Shown here: positions 16,890 through 25,351 of the stretch, in pieces | Layout of the letters: the number at the start of each line of letters is the position of its first letter | How positions within the stretch are numbered: the stretch's first letter is position 1 | Origin: Bryobacteraceae bacterium | GTDB lineage: Bacteria; Acidobacteriota; Terriglobia; Bryobacterales; Bryobacteraceae | Length of the DNA: 44,304 nucleotides | Direction: 5' to 3' | NCBI GenBank assembly: GCA_025928545.1 | Contig: JAICJH010000057.1 | Coordinates: 1-44,304, forward strand | Position numbers and translations under genes: made by a program | The notes under the pieces: model-generated | What the model was told of the DNA's origin: nothing | The model's database searches: none | The model's input: only the letters and a program-made list of their open reading frames with translations

Positions 16890-18293
16890 TTACCAGAAGT
16901 AGGAGGCCACGACGCGCGGAGGGCTCGCCTTGCCGTCTTTGACTCCGACAGACAGCACTGCCTGCATATTCTTTCTGCGCCAATCACGGGGCCCGTTGGC
17001 GGCCAGGCTTTCCAGTTGCGCGGCATGGCTGAGAAACTCCGCAGCGGCCAGGGTGCCGTATCTTCTGATTCCGGCCGACACCACCGCAATCTGATCCGTG
17101 ACCGGATCGACGACGCGGGAAACAATTGCAAAGTCCGTAAATGTGGGAGAGGCTCCAAGCGGGCCCTGCGGCGTGGCCCAGCTTTTCCGATTCAAATTCT
17201 GGCGATCCTGTATATAGTTTATTCCGCTGTCCAAATCTCCCTCACGAGCAAATGTAAAGCGCAATTGCTGGGTCAAACGCCGGGCCAGCGGGTTGGTAAA
17301 ACCACCGATCAGGAGCGATGGACCCTGTTTCAAAATTTCCGGCGTCAGTTCCGCGGCTTTCAGTATTCGATAGGAGCGGTTCGCCTTGCTCAATACGCCG
17401 CCGAGTGCAACCAGAGCCAGCGCATCTTCCATGACCAACCGGTCGTCCTCCGGTTTCGATCCGACGAAGATCAAAACCTGGCCGTCACCGGCGAGCATGG
17501 GTTGCCAGAACTGCCGATAGGCGTTTCCGGGAGAACTGACAATCAGCGTGGCGCCGCCGGCTGCGGCTACCGTTGCGCCAACAGCGCCGAAGATCAAACT
17601 CCTCCGTGAAAACCCGTGATGCGTCTGGATGGGAGGCGGCAGTTCGTAACTGGTCGACGCCGCGAGCGCGGGCGTCATCAGGGTGGGCGCCATCCCGGGT
17701 GTGACCGGAGGCTGTTCCAACAGAGACGGCGTCAGAGGTTCCGGCGCCGATATGAACGCAGCGGGCAAATGGAAGACCGGGTGATACGACCCCGTCGGCA
17801 AATCGATTCTGAGTTCAGTTTCGTGTCCGGGCTCGTGATAGTACTGTGCAATACGTTTTCGCAAATCTCCGGCCGAGACGCGAACTACCGGCTCGGCACT
17901 GGTGTCGTAATCGGGCGAACGACCGAATACCGCAACGCCGATTGTTCGTTCCTTCAGATCGGCACCGCCGGAGTCGAGAGTCTGCTCGACAACGTATCGC
18001 AGAAAGCCCGACAGCCGCTTACTGCCGCGGAATGCCGGGCTCGTCAGGAGCCGATTCATCTGATCGACGACTTCTTGTCGATCAGCGTCCGTCCTGGTTT
18101 GCCAACCGCCCGGGCAGTCCTGCCCAGCCTCTTTCAGTACAGGTGTTTGGACCAAAGCGTAATGAGTATACAACTTCCGGAAGGAAAGATGAAGAGGGGC
18201 AAATGCCCGGATTTCCGGAACCGTTTCCACATACCGGAGCGCCGACAAGCTCGTTTTGAAAACTGAAGAACTTACCTGTTGAACGTTCCTCAC
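16890..18293 (-). CDS. Membrane-anchored regulator-like protein
   Basis: The frame runs 467 residues from a GTG at 18293. The conserved part begins near residue 71 (DRQEVVDQMNRLLTSPAFRG), so the true start may be later, for example TTG 18155. Residues ~76-150 (RLSGFLRYVVEQTLDSGG, LKERTIGVAVFGRSPDYD, VVRVSAGDLRKRIAQYY) match an N-terminal module common in Acidobacteriota regulator-like proteins and thought to bind DNA. A proline-rich linker and one membrane segment (231-253, SLIFGAVGATVAAAGG) follow. The C-terminal ~210 residues would be periplasmic and contain a ligand-binding-like region (VLIFVGSKPEDDRLVMEDAL, SLLIGGFTNPLARRL). The layout resembles one-component transmembrane sensors. It lies between two paralogous receptor genes and is divergent from the second, so local control is plausible but unproven. 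Confidence 0.65.
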   Translation of the reverse strand: MRNVQQVSSSVFKTSLSALRYVETVPEIRAFAPLHLSFRKLYTHYALVQTPVLKEAGQDCPGGWQTRTDADRQEVVDQMNRLLTSPAFRGSKRLSGFLRYVVEQTLDSGGADLKERTIGVAVFGRSPDYDTSAEPVVRVSAGDLRKRIAQYYHEPGHETELRIDLPTGSYHPVFHLPAAFISAPEPLTPSLLEQPPVTPGMAPTLMTPALAASTSYELPPPIQTHHGFSRRSLIFGAVGATVAAAGGATLIVSSPGNAYRQFWQPMLAGDGQVLIFVGSKPEDDRLVMEDALALVALGGVLSKANRSYRILKAAELTPEILKQGPSLLIGGFTNPLARRLTQQLRFTFAREGDLDSGINYIQDRQNLNRKSWATPQGPLGASPTFTDFAIVSRVVDPVTDQIAVVSAGIRRYGTLAAAEFLSHAAQLESLAANGPRDWRRKNMQAVLSVGVKDGKASPPRVVASYFW

Positions 18294-18373
18294 CGTCTGT
18301 CAAGCCGGGCTTCTGTGTCAGTCAACTTAACTATTGTTATCAACAACGTGCGGGGTAAGTTACCGTAAAGGGC

Positions 18374-18402
18374 TTGCCTCGACTGGATTGAAATGCCATA
18401 CT
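18374..18402 (+). promoter_or_regulatory. Candidate sigma70-like promoter of the second TonB receptor gene
   Basis: TTGCCT (18374-18379) and CATACT (18397-18402) are separated by 17 bases and end 68 bases before the ATG at 18471. The paralog upstream has TTGCGT/GATACT ending 67 bases before its ATG. The spacer is shared with the divergent regulator-like gene. Confidence 0.4.
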
Positions 18403-18470
18403 CTTTCCACTTGCGGGTCCAGGGGCACACACTCGACGCCTGCCAGTCATCTCAATGTTAGGGGAGTCAA

Positions 18471-21400
18471 ATGCAAAGTCTTGCAAAGACCTTTTTCAGA
18501 GCATCTTTAACGCTGGCGCTCTGCTGCGCCGGCGCGTTCGGACAGACGGTATCCAGTTCGCTGATCGGCACGGTGGTCGATCCCGCGGATGCAGCGGTTG
18601 CCAATGCGCCCGTCACTCTGACGGACACGGAAACGAAAAACACCAGAACAGCCAACACGGACAACCAGGGTACATATAGGTTCCTTTCGATCGATCCAGG
18701 CAACTACACGCTGACGGTCAAAGCAACGGGATTTAAGTCGGAAACCCAGACCGGGATTGTGATCGCCGCATCTGAAACCCACAATGGCGGCAAGATGGTT
18801 CTTCAACTTGGAAGCGTGTCGGATTCCATCTCCGTGACGGCTGAAGTGGCTCAGGTACAGCTGTCGAGCTCCGAAAAGTCGCAGACCGTCGATTCGAACC
18901 AGCTGGAAGAACTGACTCTCAAAGGTCGCGATCTGTTCGGCTACATGAAACTGGTCCCCGGCGTCATTGACACGAGCAACAGCCGTGACGTCACTTCGCC
19001 CGGCGCCATCGGCGGCATCACGATTAACGGGAATACTTCGGCCAAGAACTTCACGGTCGACGGTATTACCGATATGGACACAGGCTCCAACGGTACCCTG
19101 CACTACGAACCCAATCTGGATTCGATTCAGGAACTTAAAGTTCTCGCTTCCAACTATCAGGCCGAATTCGGTCGAAACTCAGGCGGCACCATCACGGTGG
19201 TCACGAAGAACGGGACGCAACAGTTCCACGGCTCGGGCGCGTGGAATCACAGGCATGAAGAATTCAATGCCGATAGCTGGGCGAACAACCACACGATCAA
19301 GAATGGCGCCGCTACGCCGCGCGTTCCGTATCGCTTCAACGTGGAAACCTACTCAATCGGCGGCCCGGCCTACATTCCGAAATTAGCGAACAAAGATAAG
19401 AAGCGACTCTTCTTTTTTGTTTCGCAGGAATATACCGGTCAGTTCGTCGCGGGCAGCACCCAGAAGTTGTTTATGCCAACCGCAGCCGAGAGATTGGGAG
19501 ACTTCTCAGCGGATCAGGGTAACTCCAACGGCAATCCGACGGTACTCAAACTCCTGGACCCGGCCAACAACAACGCCCAGTTCACGAATAATATTATTCC
19601 ATCCTCGCGTATTAACCCGGTGGGCCAGGCGCTGCTTAACTTTTTCCCGCTGCCGAACTACACCCCGACGATTTCGGGCGATCTGTTCATTAACAACTAC
19701 ACCGAGCAGGGCAGCGCTCCGCACCCGCGCCGCAATGACGTGGTTCGCATCGATACTTATGTGACGTCGAAGATCAGCGGTTACTTCCGCTGGATCAACG
19801 ATCACGACGATATGTCGGTCCTGTTCTCCGGCGTTCCGTTCAGCGGCAATCCCGCCGGCCGCGCTTCCGGCCTGCCCGCCATGGCAAACGTCGATCATCC
19901 GAACCCAGGTCACGGCTATTCCTGGTCTTCCACTCAGACCCTGACGCCGACCCTTGTGAACGAAGTCACGGTTGCCAACAGCTGGAATACCTGGGCCTAT
20001 TATCCTCTCGACGGGTACGCCTCGATTATGCGCACGCTCGAACCCGGACTGCCTACGCTCTTCCCGTCGCCCACCGCAGCGCAGAATGGGCCGCAATCGG
20101 CGACCAACGGCTATCTGCCACTGCTGCCGACCTTCTCGTTTGGTGGCGGCACGTTCCCTGGCACGAATGGAAACGGCGCGAGCAGCAGCGCCAGCTTCAG
20201 CAAGAACGGCACATCGGCCGGCGCGGAAGAAAACTTCAATCCCATCTGGACGTACCAGGACAACCTCAGCAAGGTTCACGGCCACCATGCGTTCAAAGCG
20301 GGACTCTATGTCGAGCACAATCTGAAGAGCCAGCCTTCCTCGAAGAATTACAGAGGCGCCTTCAACTTTGCGGCATCCAGTTCCGTTCCGTTCCTCAATA
20401 CAAATTCAGGATACGCGAATGCGTTGCTTGGCAATGTCAACAGCTACAGCCAGTTCAACGCCACCACAACGTTCGACGTAAGCTACTGGAATGCGGAATT
20501 CTATGTCCAGGATAACTGGAAAGTAAACCGAAGACTGACGCTTGACCTTGGTCTTCGCTTCTATCACCAGACTCCGCAGATCGATCTCAATAATACTTTC
20601 GTGAATTTCACTCCGTCGCTCTATAACAAGTCATCCATCGCGCGAATTTATGTTCCCGCCTGCTCCAACGGCGCAGCTGCGTGCTCCGGAGCCACACTTG
20701 TGGCAAAGGATCCCGGTACGGGCGCTACGGTTGGGAATGGCTTCATCGGCGACTACGTGCCAAATTCGGGCAATCCGGCAACAGGTCTCCAGACACTTGG
20801 GGTGAACGGTGTTTCACCGGATCCATATACTCAGGCGCCGATCGCGTATGGTCCGCGGCTTGGATTCGCTTACGACGTGGCGGGCGACGGCAAGACGGCT
20901 ATCCGCGGCGGCTGGGGCCTCTTCTACAACCGGCTCGATGGCAACCAGGTGTACGGGATGTCCGGGCAGGCTCCTTCCACTTATTCGCAGTCTGTCAGCA
21001 ACGTAACGCTGGCGCAGATTGCGGCCCAGAACACGGGAGCTGCTCCCAGCTTCACGAACCTCAGCCTTGCACCTCTGGCACCGAACAGCTGGACCACGGG
21101 TAAGGTACCGTTCGACACGGTCGGTAATGCGAGCCTCGACATCCAGCGCAATATCGGAAAAACCATGGTGGCTGACATCGGCTATACGCTGAACTACAGC
21201 TATAACCAGAAGCTGACTTACAATATCAACTACATTCCGGTCGGAGCCGGCTGGCCGTTTACGCCATCCGCACTCGACCCCACCACCAGCGGCAGCACGA
21301 GCAACTCCATTTCGCAGTGGCAGAATGGAATTCTCCAGCGCACGATTTACCCGGGCTATAACAATATCAACTCCGCTTACTTCCTGGGTCACAACAATTA

Positions 21401-22181
21401 CAATGCGTTTACCGCCAATCTCAACAAGCGCGCCAGCCATGGGCTGTCATGGGGCGCGGTCTATACCTTCTCCAAAGGTTTGGGAACAACCAGTTACTCG
21501 CCGGTTGTGGCTAATAACGATGCGTACAACTATGGACGCCTTGGTTCCGACCGGCGTCATAACCTCCAGATCAACTACAACTACGATCTTCCGAACGCCG
21601 CCAAAGCAATGGGCGTGAAAGGCCTGGGCCTGATCACGGATCACTGGTCGCTGTCAGGAATCACCTCCTTCCAGAGTGGCTCACCGTATAACGGCGGTTG
21701 CAGCTTCACTTCCGGTACCGCGTCTATCACCGGTGGCTTCACCGGTACGCCGGATCTCGGCAACCGCTGCAATGTGATTGGCGATCCGCTGGCGGGAATC
21801 GGCACGAATGGCAATGGGCAGGTTTACTATAATGCCGCTGCTTACGCCATGCCGGCGCTGCCGACGGGTCCGAACAACTCCATCGTGGGACCGCCGGCGC
21901 TCGGGAACCAGGGCGGCGGCGCGGGCAATCTGACCAATCCGCACGTTACTAACTTCGATGTGACGCTGACCAAGACCATTCCGCTGGGCAGCGAAAAACG
22001 TGTGATGAAGATTCAGGCTCAGGCCTACAACGTCTTCAATCACACGGAAATCAGCAGTATCGGAACGGGCGCGCAGTACAGCCCGACGACTAACCTGCTT
22101 ACAAACGGCGCAACCCTGGGTTACATTACCGGGGCGGTGAACGCACGCGTGCTCGCCTTCTCGGCTCGCGTACAATTCTAA
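18471..22181 (+). CDS. TonB-dependent receptor with carboxypeptidase-regulatory domain (copy 2)
   Basis: The 1236-residue paralog of the 13062 receptor has the same order: signal peptide (FFRASLTLALCCAGAFGQ), regulatory beta-sandwich, plug (LKGRDLFGYMKLVPGVID, GGITINGNTSAKNFTVDG), long barrel, and terminal ARVQF. Plug and early barrel are nearly residue-for-residue the same as copy 1. Differences cluster in short stretches, such as the absence of a CAAAGLCASGSPA loop near residue 460 and an added TNGNGASSSASFS stretch near residue 565. These are likely extracellular loops where ligand choice is decided. AGGGGAG at 18460-18466 fits the ATG. The gene is followed by a weak terminator and a Tat-exported sugar isomerase, consistent with uptake and processing of a carbohydrate. 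Confidence 0.9.
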   Translation: MQSLAKTFFRASLTLALCCAGAFGQTVSSSLIGTVVDPADAAVANAPVTLTDTETKNTRTANTDNQGTYRFLSIDPGNYTLTVKATGFKSETQTGIVIAASETHNGGKMVLQLGSVSDSISVTAEVAQVQLSSSEKSQTVDSNQLEELTLKGRDLFGYMKLVPGVIDTSNSRDVTSPGAIGGITINGNTSAKNFTVDGITDMDTGSNGTLHYEPNLDSIQELKVLASNYQAEFGRNSGGTITVVTKNGTQQFHGSGAWNHRHEEFNADSWANNHTIKNGAATPRVPYRFNVETYSIGGPAYIPKLANKDKKRLFFFVSQEYTGQFVAGSTQKLFMPTAAERLGDFSADQGNSNGNPTVLKLLDPANNNAQFTNNIIPSSRINPVGQALLNFFPLPNYTPTISGDLFINNYTEQGSAPHPRRNDVVRIDTYVTSKISGYFRWINDHDDMSVLFSGVPFSGNPAGRASGLPAMANVDHPNPGHGYSWSSTQTLTPTLVNEVTVANSWNTWAYYPLDGYASIMRTLEPGLPTLFPSPTAAQNGPQSATNGYLPLLPTFSFGGGTFPGTNGNGASSSASFSKNGTSAGAEENFNPIWTYQDNLSKVHGHHAFKAGLYVEHNLKSQPSSKNYRGAFNFAASSSVPFLNTNSGYANALLGNVNSYSQFNATTTFDVSYWNAEFYVQDNWKVNRRLTLDLGLRFYHQTPQIDLNNTFVNFTPSLYNKSSIARIYVPACSNGAAACSGATLVAKDPGTGATVGNGFIGDYVPNSGNPATGLQTLGVNGVSPDPYTQAPIAYGPRLGFAYDVAGDGKTAIRGGWGLFYNRLDGNQVYGMSGQAPSTYSQSVSNVTLAQIAAQNTGAAPSFTNLSLAPLAPNSWTTGKVPFDTVGNASLDIQRNIGKTMVADIGYTLNYSYNQKLTYNINYIPVGAGWPFTPSALDPTTSGSTSNSISQWQNGILQRTIYPGYNNINSAYFLGHNNYNAFTANLNKRASHGLSWGAVYTFSKGLGTTSYSPVVANNDAYNYGRLGSDRRHNLQINYNYDLPNAAKAMGVKGLGLITDHWSLSGITSFQSGSPYNGGCSFTSGTASITGGFTGTPDLGNRCNVIGDPLAGIGTNGNGQVYYNAAAYAMPALPTGPNNSIVGPPALGNQGGGAGNLTNPHVTNFDVTLTKTIPLGSEKRVMKIQAQAYNVFNHTEISSIGTGAQYSPTTNLLTNGATLGYITGAVNARVLAFSARVQF

Positions 22182-22216
22182 ACGCAGCCGGTTGTAGACT
22201 GATTGTGGTGAAAGTG

Positions 22217-22247
22217 CCGGGGTCCGTGCCTGACGGACGGACCCCGG
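22217..22247 (+). terminator. Possible terminator hairpin after receptor copy 2
   Basis: CCGGGGTCCGT (22217-22227) pairs with ACGGACCCCGG (22237-22247) across a 9-base loop, an 11-bp perfect stem 36 bases after the stop codon. The following CTGTCTTCC is only weakly T-rich, so it may be a transcript-stabilising hairpin rather than a full terminator. Confidence 0.5.
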
Positions 22248-22306
22248 CTGTCTTCCGGAATTATAAGCCCGCGGGAGCGAAATCCCGTCGGAAAAGGAAA
22301 CCCTGA

Positions 22307-23449
22307 ATGTACCTGAAGAGACGCGATTTTTCGAAGCTGGCCCTGGCTGCAGCTGCCGCTCCCATAGGAGAGTTATTTGCGGCGAAACCGAATTCCATTT
22401 TTAACGGTGTCGTGATCGGTACCATCACTTACAGCTTCCGGTCCGAAGTGCCTGGATCGAGCGAAGCGGAACCCCTGTTGAAGATGGTTGTGGACAGCGG
22501 TATCAGTCACATTGAACTTATGCCTCCGGCGGCGGAAGCCTATGCCGGTTCTCCGGCAGCGGCCAACCGCGGCGGTGGTGGCGGTGGTGGTGGCGGCGCT
22601 CGCGGTGGCTCCGGCGCTGGTCGCGCGGGTGGTGGTGGCGGCCGCGCTGCGGCACCCGCTGTTTCCGCTGATGGCAAGTTGCCCGTTTGCCCTGTAGGCG
22701 AAGCTGCCGCTGCTCCAGGCGGCGGGGGTGGAGGACGCGGTGGTTCCGGTCGTGGCGGTGGTGGTGGCGGACGTGGCGGCGGTGGTGCAACCCCCGAAGC
22801 GCTCGCGGCAGCCGAGGATCTAAAGAAGTGGCGCCTCGGCGTTTCCATGGATAAGTTCAAAGCTTTCGGCAAGATGTACAACGATGCCGGCGTGAACATC
22901 TATTGCCACAAGCTCTCGCCTGGCCCGACCGCATCCGATGCGGAATTCGATTATTACTTCAACATCGCCAAGGCAATGGGCGCGACTCAGATCAGCCTGG
23001 AACAGAAGGCGGCCGATGCGCACACGCAGAAGCTGGGCGATTTCGCTGTGAAACATGGCATGCTGGTTGGCTACCATGCCCATCTGCAGGCCACGGTCAC
23101 GGCGTGGGATGACCTGGTCGCCCAGTCGAAGGGTAATGGCGTGAATCTGGACTGCGGCCACTATGTGGCGGGCAGCGGCCAGAGCCCGATCAAAGCAATC
23201 GAGAAGTATGCAGGTATGGGCCGCATGGCCAGCCTGCATCTGAAGGACAGGACGACCCCCGCTCATTGCGAACTGAACCTTCCTTGGGGCCAGGGCGAAA
23301 CTCCGATCGCTGAAATCCTTCAGTTGATCCGCAAGAACAAATGGAAGTTCCCGGCTACCATCGAACTCGAATACCAGATCCCGGCTGGTTCCGATGCGGT
23401 TACTGAAGTTAAGAAGTGCCTGGAGTATTGCAAAAAAGCACTCGCGTAA
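22307..23449 (+). CDS. Tat-exported sugar phosphate isomerase/epimerase-like TIM barrel with Gly/Arg insertion
   Basis: The 380-residue product begins with a Tat signal (KRRDFSKLALAAAAAPIGEL). The rest is a xylose-isomerase-like TIM barrel (AP endonuclease 2 fold): ISHIELMPP early, GMLVGYHAHLQ, VNLDCGHYVAG, MASLHLKDR and ATIELEYQIP. The carboxylates and histidines in these strands are the usual metal-binding positions of sugar isomerases and epimerases. Between barrel strands 2 and 3, residues 88-160 are a low-complexity insertion of Gly with Arg, Ala and Ser (RGG-type), broken by a short VSADGKLPVCPVGEA segment. Such enzymes in Acidobacteriota and Planctomycetota often sit in carbohydrate-use loci. 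The exact substrate is unknown. AAGGA eight bases upstream supports the ATG. Confidence 0.8.
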   Translation: MYLKRRDFSKLALAAAAAPIGELFAAKPNSIFNGVVIGTITYSFRSEVPGSSEAEPLLKMVVDSGISHIELMPPAAEAYAGSPAAANRGGGGGGGGGARGGSGAGRAGGGGGRAAAPAVSADGKLPVCPVGEAAAAPGGGGGGRGGSGRGGGGGGRGGGGATPEALAAAEDLKKWRLGVSMDKFKAFGKMYNDAGVNIYCHKLSPGPTASDAEFDYYFNIAKAMGATQISLEQKAADAHTQKLGDFAVKHGMLVGYHAHLQATVTAWDDLVAQSKGNGVNLDCGHYVAGSGQSPIKAIEKYAGMGRMASLHLKDRTTPAHCELNLPWGQGETPIAEILQLIRKNKWKFPATIELEYQIPAGSDAVTEVKKCLEYCKKALA

Positions 23450-23468
23450 TCGTTGTTTCCCGATGGAT

Positions 23469-23508
23469 GGCGCCGGTCGGACACTCCGCCCGGCGCCTTC
23501 TCTTGTTT
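23469..23508 (+). terminator. Terminator between isomerase and alcohol dehydrogenase genes
   Basis: GGCGCCGG (23469-23476) pairs with CCGGCGCC (23490-23497) and is followed by TTCTCTTGTTT. It sits 20 bases after the isomerase stop and just before the 3' end of the convergent dehydrogenase gene. Confidence 0.6.
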
Positions 23509-24517
23509 ACGACCAATCCACTACAGCCTTCACAATCCCCGCTTCACGGTGCAGCCACGCCGGAAACCGCTCGTGCATGATGCTGCGATGCGCGCACTCG
23601 GTTGGCCACGCGGTAACGTTCACCTCACCGCTTTCCATCAGATCGAGAACCCGGTGATGCTCTGCCGGTGTACTGTTGCGGCTTGCCAGAATTGTCGCCT
23701 CGCGGCGGTGCAGGTCCGGATCGAACAACGATATGTGATCGTTAATCAGGCCGACAAAAATCAGCTTTCCCCCCTGTTGCAGCAGCTGGATGGATTGCTC
23801 CATCGAACCCCGATCACCCGTACAATCGAAGACCAGCATGGAAGGCTCTTCCTGACGCGCTTCCTCCTGCGACGGATAATACCGGCTCAGTTTGTGATGT
23901 CTGGCCGCGAAATCCAGCCGCTCGGGCATTTTTTCCACGACACCGACTTCCGCGCCGGTCAACCGCAGAAACTCAATCACGGATAGCCCGATTGGTCCCG
24001 CTCCCACAACAATGGCACGGTCTCCCGCTACCGCCGCTGAACGTCCTACGGCGTGGATACCCACGCCCAGGGTCTCGACCAGCGGAATCTGGACAGACGG
24101 GAGCTTCTCGCATTTGTACATCTGTTTGGCGGGAAGCAGGATCCGTTCACGCATCCCACCATCGGTATGTACGCCAATGACGCACATCTTCGCGCAGCAA
24201 TTGGAACGTCCGCGTGAGCAGGCGGCGCACACCCCGCAGGTTATATAAGGATTCACCGCGCATCTGTCACCCGGTTGGAAGCCCTCGACGCCCGGGCCGG
24301 CCTCGATCACTTCCACCGCGAGTTCATGCCCCAGCACGCGCGGATAAGTGAAAAAGGGCTGCGTCCCCTCAAATGCATGCAGATCGGTACCGCAGACGCC
24401 GACCATCAGCACGCGCACCAGCACTTCGCCCGGTCCGGGAGCGTCGGGTTGAGAAGTTCCGGAATGCGCGAACCGGCCGGGTTGTTCCAGAGTTACGGTA
24501 TTCACGATGTCTGGCAC
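23507..24517 (-). CDS. Zinc-dependent medium-chain alcohol dehydrogenase
   Basis: This 336-residue MDR-family enzyme has catalytic zinc ligands in GVCGTDLHAFEG (Cys) and GHELAVEV (His-Glu). A structural zinc loop reads ITCGVCAACSRGRSNCC, and the Rossmann NAD(P) motif is VVGAGPIGLSVIEFL. The overall pattern, with TYPRVLGHE and the LHAFEG segment, is that of polyol, threonine or galactonate-type dehydrogenases rather than ethanol dehydrogenases. It probably oxidises a sugar or sugar acid. The start is GTG 24517; a second GTG four codons in, just before NTVTLEQPG, is an alternative that fits the usual N-terminus. It runs convergent to the isomerase gene and divergent from the phosphate operon. 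Confidence 0.85.
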   Translation of the reverse strand: MPDIVNTVTLEQPGRFAHSGTSQPDAPGPGEVLVRVLMVGVCGTDLHAFEGTQPFFTYPRVLGHELAVEVIEAGPGVEGFQPGDRCAVNPYITCGVCAACSRGRSNCCAKMCVIGVHTDGGMRERILLPAKQMYKCEKLPSVQIPLVETLGVGIHAVGRSAAVAGDRAIVVGAGPIGLSVIEFLRLTGAEVGVVEKMPERLDFAARHHKLSRYYPSQEEARQEEPSMLVFDCTGDRGSMEQSIQLLQQGGKLIFVGLINDHISLFDPDLHRREATILASRNSTPAEHHRVLDLMESGEVNVTAWPTECAHRSIMHERFPAWLHREAGIVKAVVDWS

Positions 24518-24671
24518 CCCATATGGCCGCCGATAGAATTCTGTCCGCTGTTCATGGTTTCAATCCTTGTTGTTGAAATCTGTCTTTTGCATGGTATCAA
24601 TTCAAATTCCCAGCCCGACCACCGCTTCCCGACTGAAAACTGCCTTCTTGTGTCCGGATTTGTAAAATTAT

Positions 24672-24714
24672 TCGTATCTTCATACGATCTTCAGGTCCGA
24701 CTGTTTCAAGTCGG
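24672..24714 (+). promoter_or_regulatory. Two small inverted repeats upstream of the phosphate operon
   Basis: TCGTAT-CTTC-ATACGA (24672-24687) and CCGACT-GTTTCA-AGTCGG (24697-24714) are perfect 6-bp inverted repeats within 60 bases of the DUF47 start codon at 24732. They could be an operator or leader hairpins. No Pho box consensus is recognisable. Confidence 0.3.
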
Positions 24715-24731
24715 TTAACCTGTTTAATGAC

Positions 24732-25346
24732 ATGAACTTGTTTCCCCGTGACGAGAAATTCTTCCAGTTGCTGGAGCAGCACTCCAATCTGGTGCACGAT
24801 GCCGCTCAGTCTCTACGCCAGGGTGTGGAGGGCGGCGCCGCCACCATGGCGTTCAATGCCGGCGTCATTAAACGTCTGGAGCACGATGCCGATGAGATCA
24901 CACACCAAATTCTGACCCGGCTTCATGCAACATTCGTCACCCCGATCGATCCTGAAGACCTGCACGCCATCATCACCGCAATGGACGATGTCGTCGATGC
25001 CATCGAAGACACGTCTTTCCGTCTCAGCGCTTACCGCATCGATCCCATTCCAAAGGGCATGGTGGAATTCGCTCAGATTATTCACGCCACCTGCATGCGT
25101 CTTCAGGTGGCTCTTCAGAAACTGCGCGTCAGCAAACCCCTGCAGGAAGAATGTATCGAAATCAATCGTCTGGAGAATACGGCCGACGATCTGGTGCGAC
25201 GCCTTGTCACAAACCTTTTCGAATCCGGTATGGATGCCATCGCCGTCATGAAGCACAAAGAGATCTACGAGTTTCTGGAACTCGCCGTCGACCGCTGTGA
25301 AGACGTCGCGGACGTGCTCCAGACCGTATCGGTGAAGAACAGCTAG
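24732..25346 (+). CDS. DUF47 (PhoU-like) phosphate transport regulator
   Basis: This 204-residue all-helical protein matches the DUF47/PhoU-like family (COG1392): MNLFPRDEKFFQLLEQHSNL at the start, VIKRLEHDADEITHQIL, PIDPEDLHAIITAMDDVVDA, and INRLENTADDLVRRL near the end. The E-x3-D-type acidic motifs in the helices are where PhoU relatives bind metal. Such proteins are nearly always encoded next to a low-affinity phosphate transporter and are thought to control it. Here the Pit gene follows after 5 bases, so they form an operon. Confidence 0.9.
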   Translation: MNLFPRDEKFFQLLEQHSNLVHDAAQSLRQGVEGGAATMAFNAGVIKRLEHDADEITHQILTRLHATFVTPIDPEDLHAIITAMDDVVDAIEDTSFRLSAYRIDPIPKGMVEFAQIIHATCMRLQVALQKLRVSKPLQEECIEINRLENTADDLVRRLVTNLFESGMDAIAVMKHKEIYEFLELAVDRCEDVADVLQTVSVKNS

Positions 25347-25351
25347 GCGAC

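Noticed and set aside
22568..22786. Repetitive block considered as a CRISPR-like array
   Set aside because: Repeat units are short GGT/GGC codon runs with no constant repeat-spacer length, and they stay in frame within a gene.
22518..22899. His/Arg- and Pro-rich minus-strand frames over the glycine-rich segment
   Set aside because: They are complements of the GGT/GGC repeats in the isomerase gene. The low complexity alone keeps the frames open.
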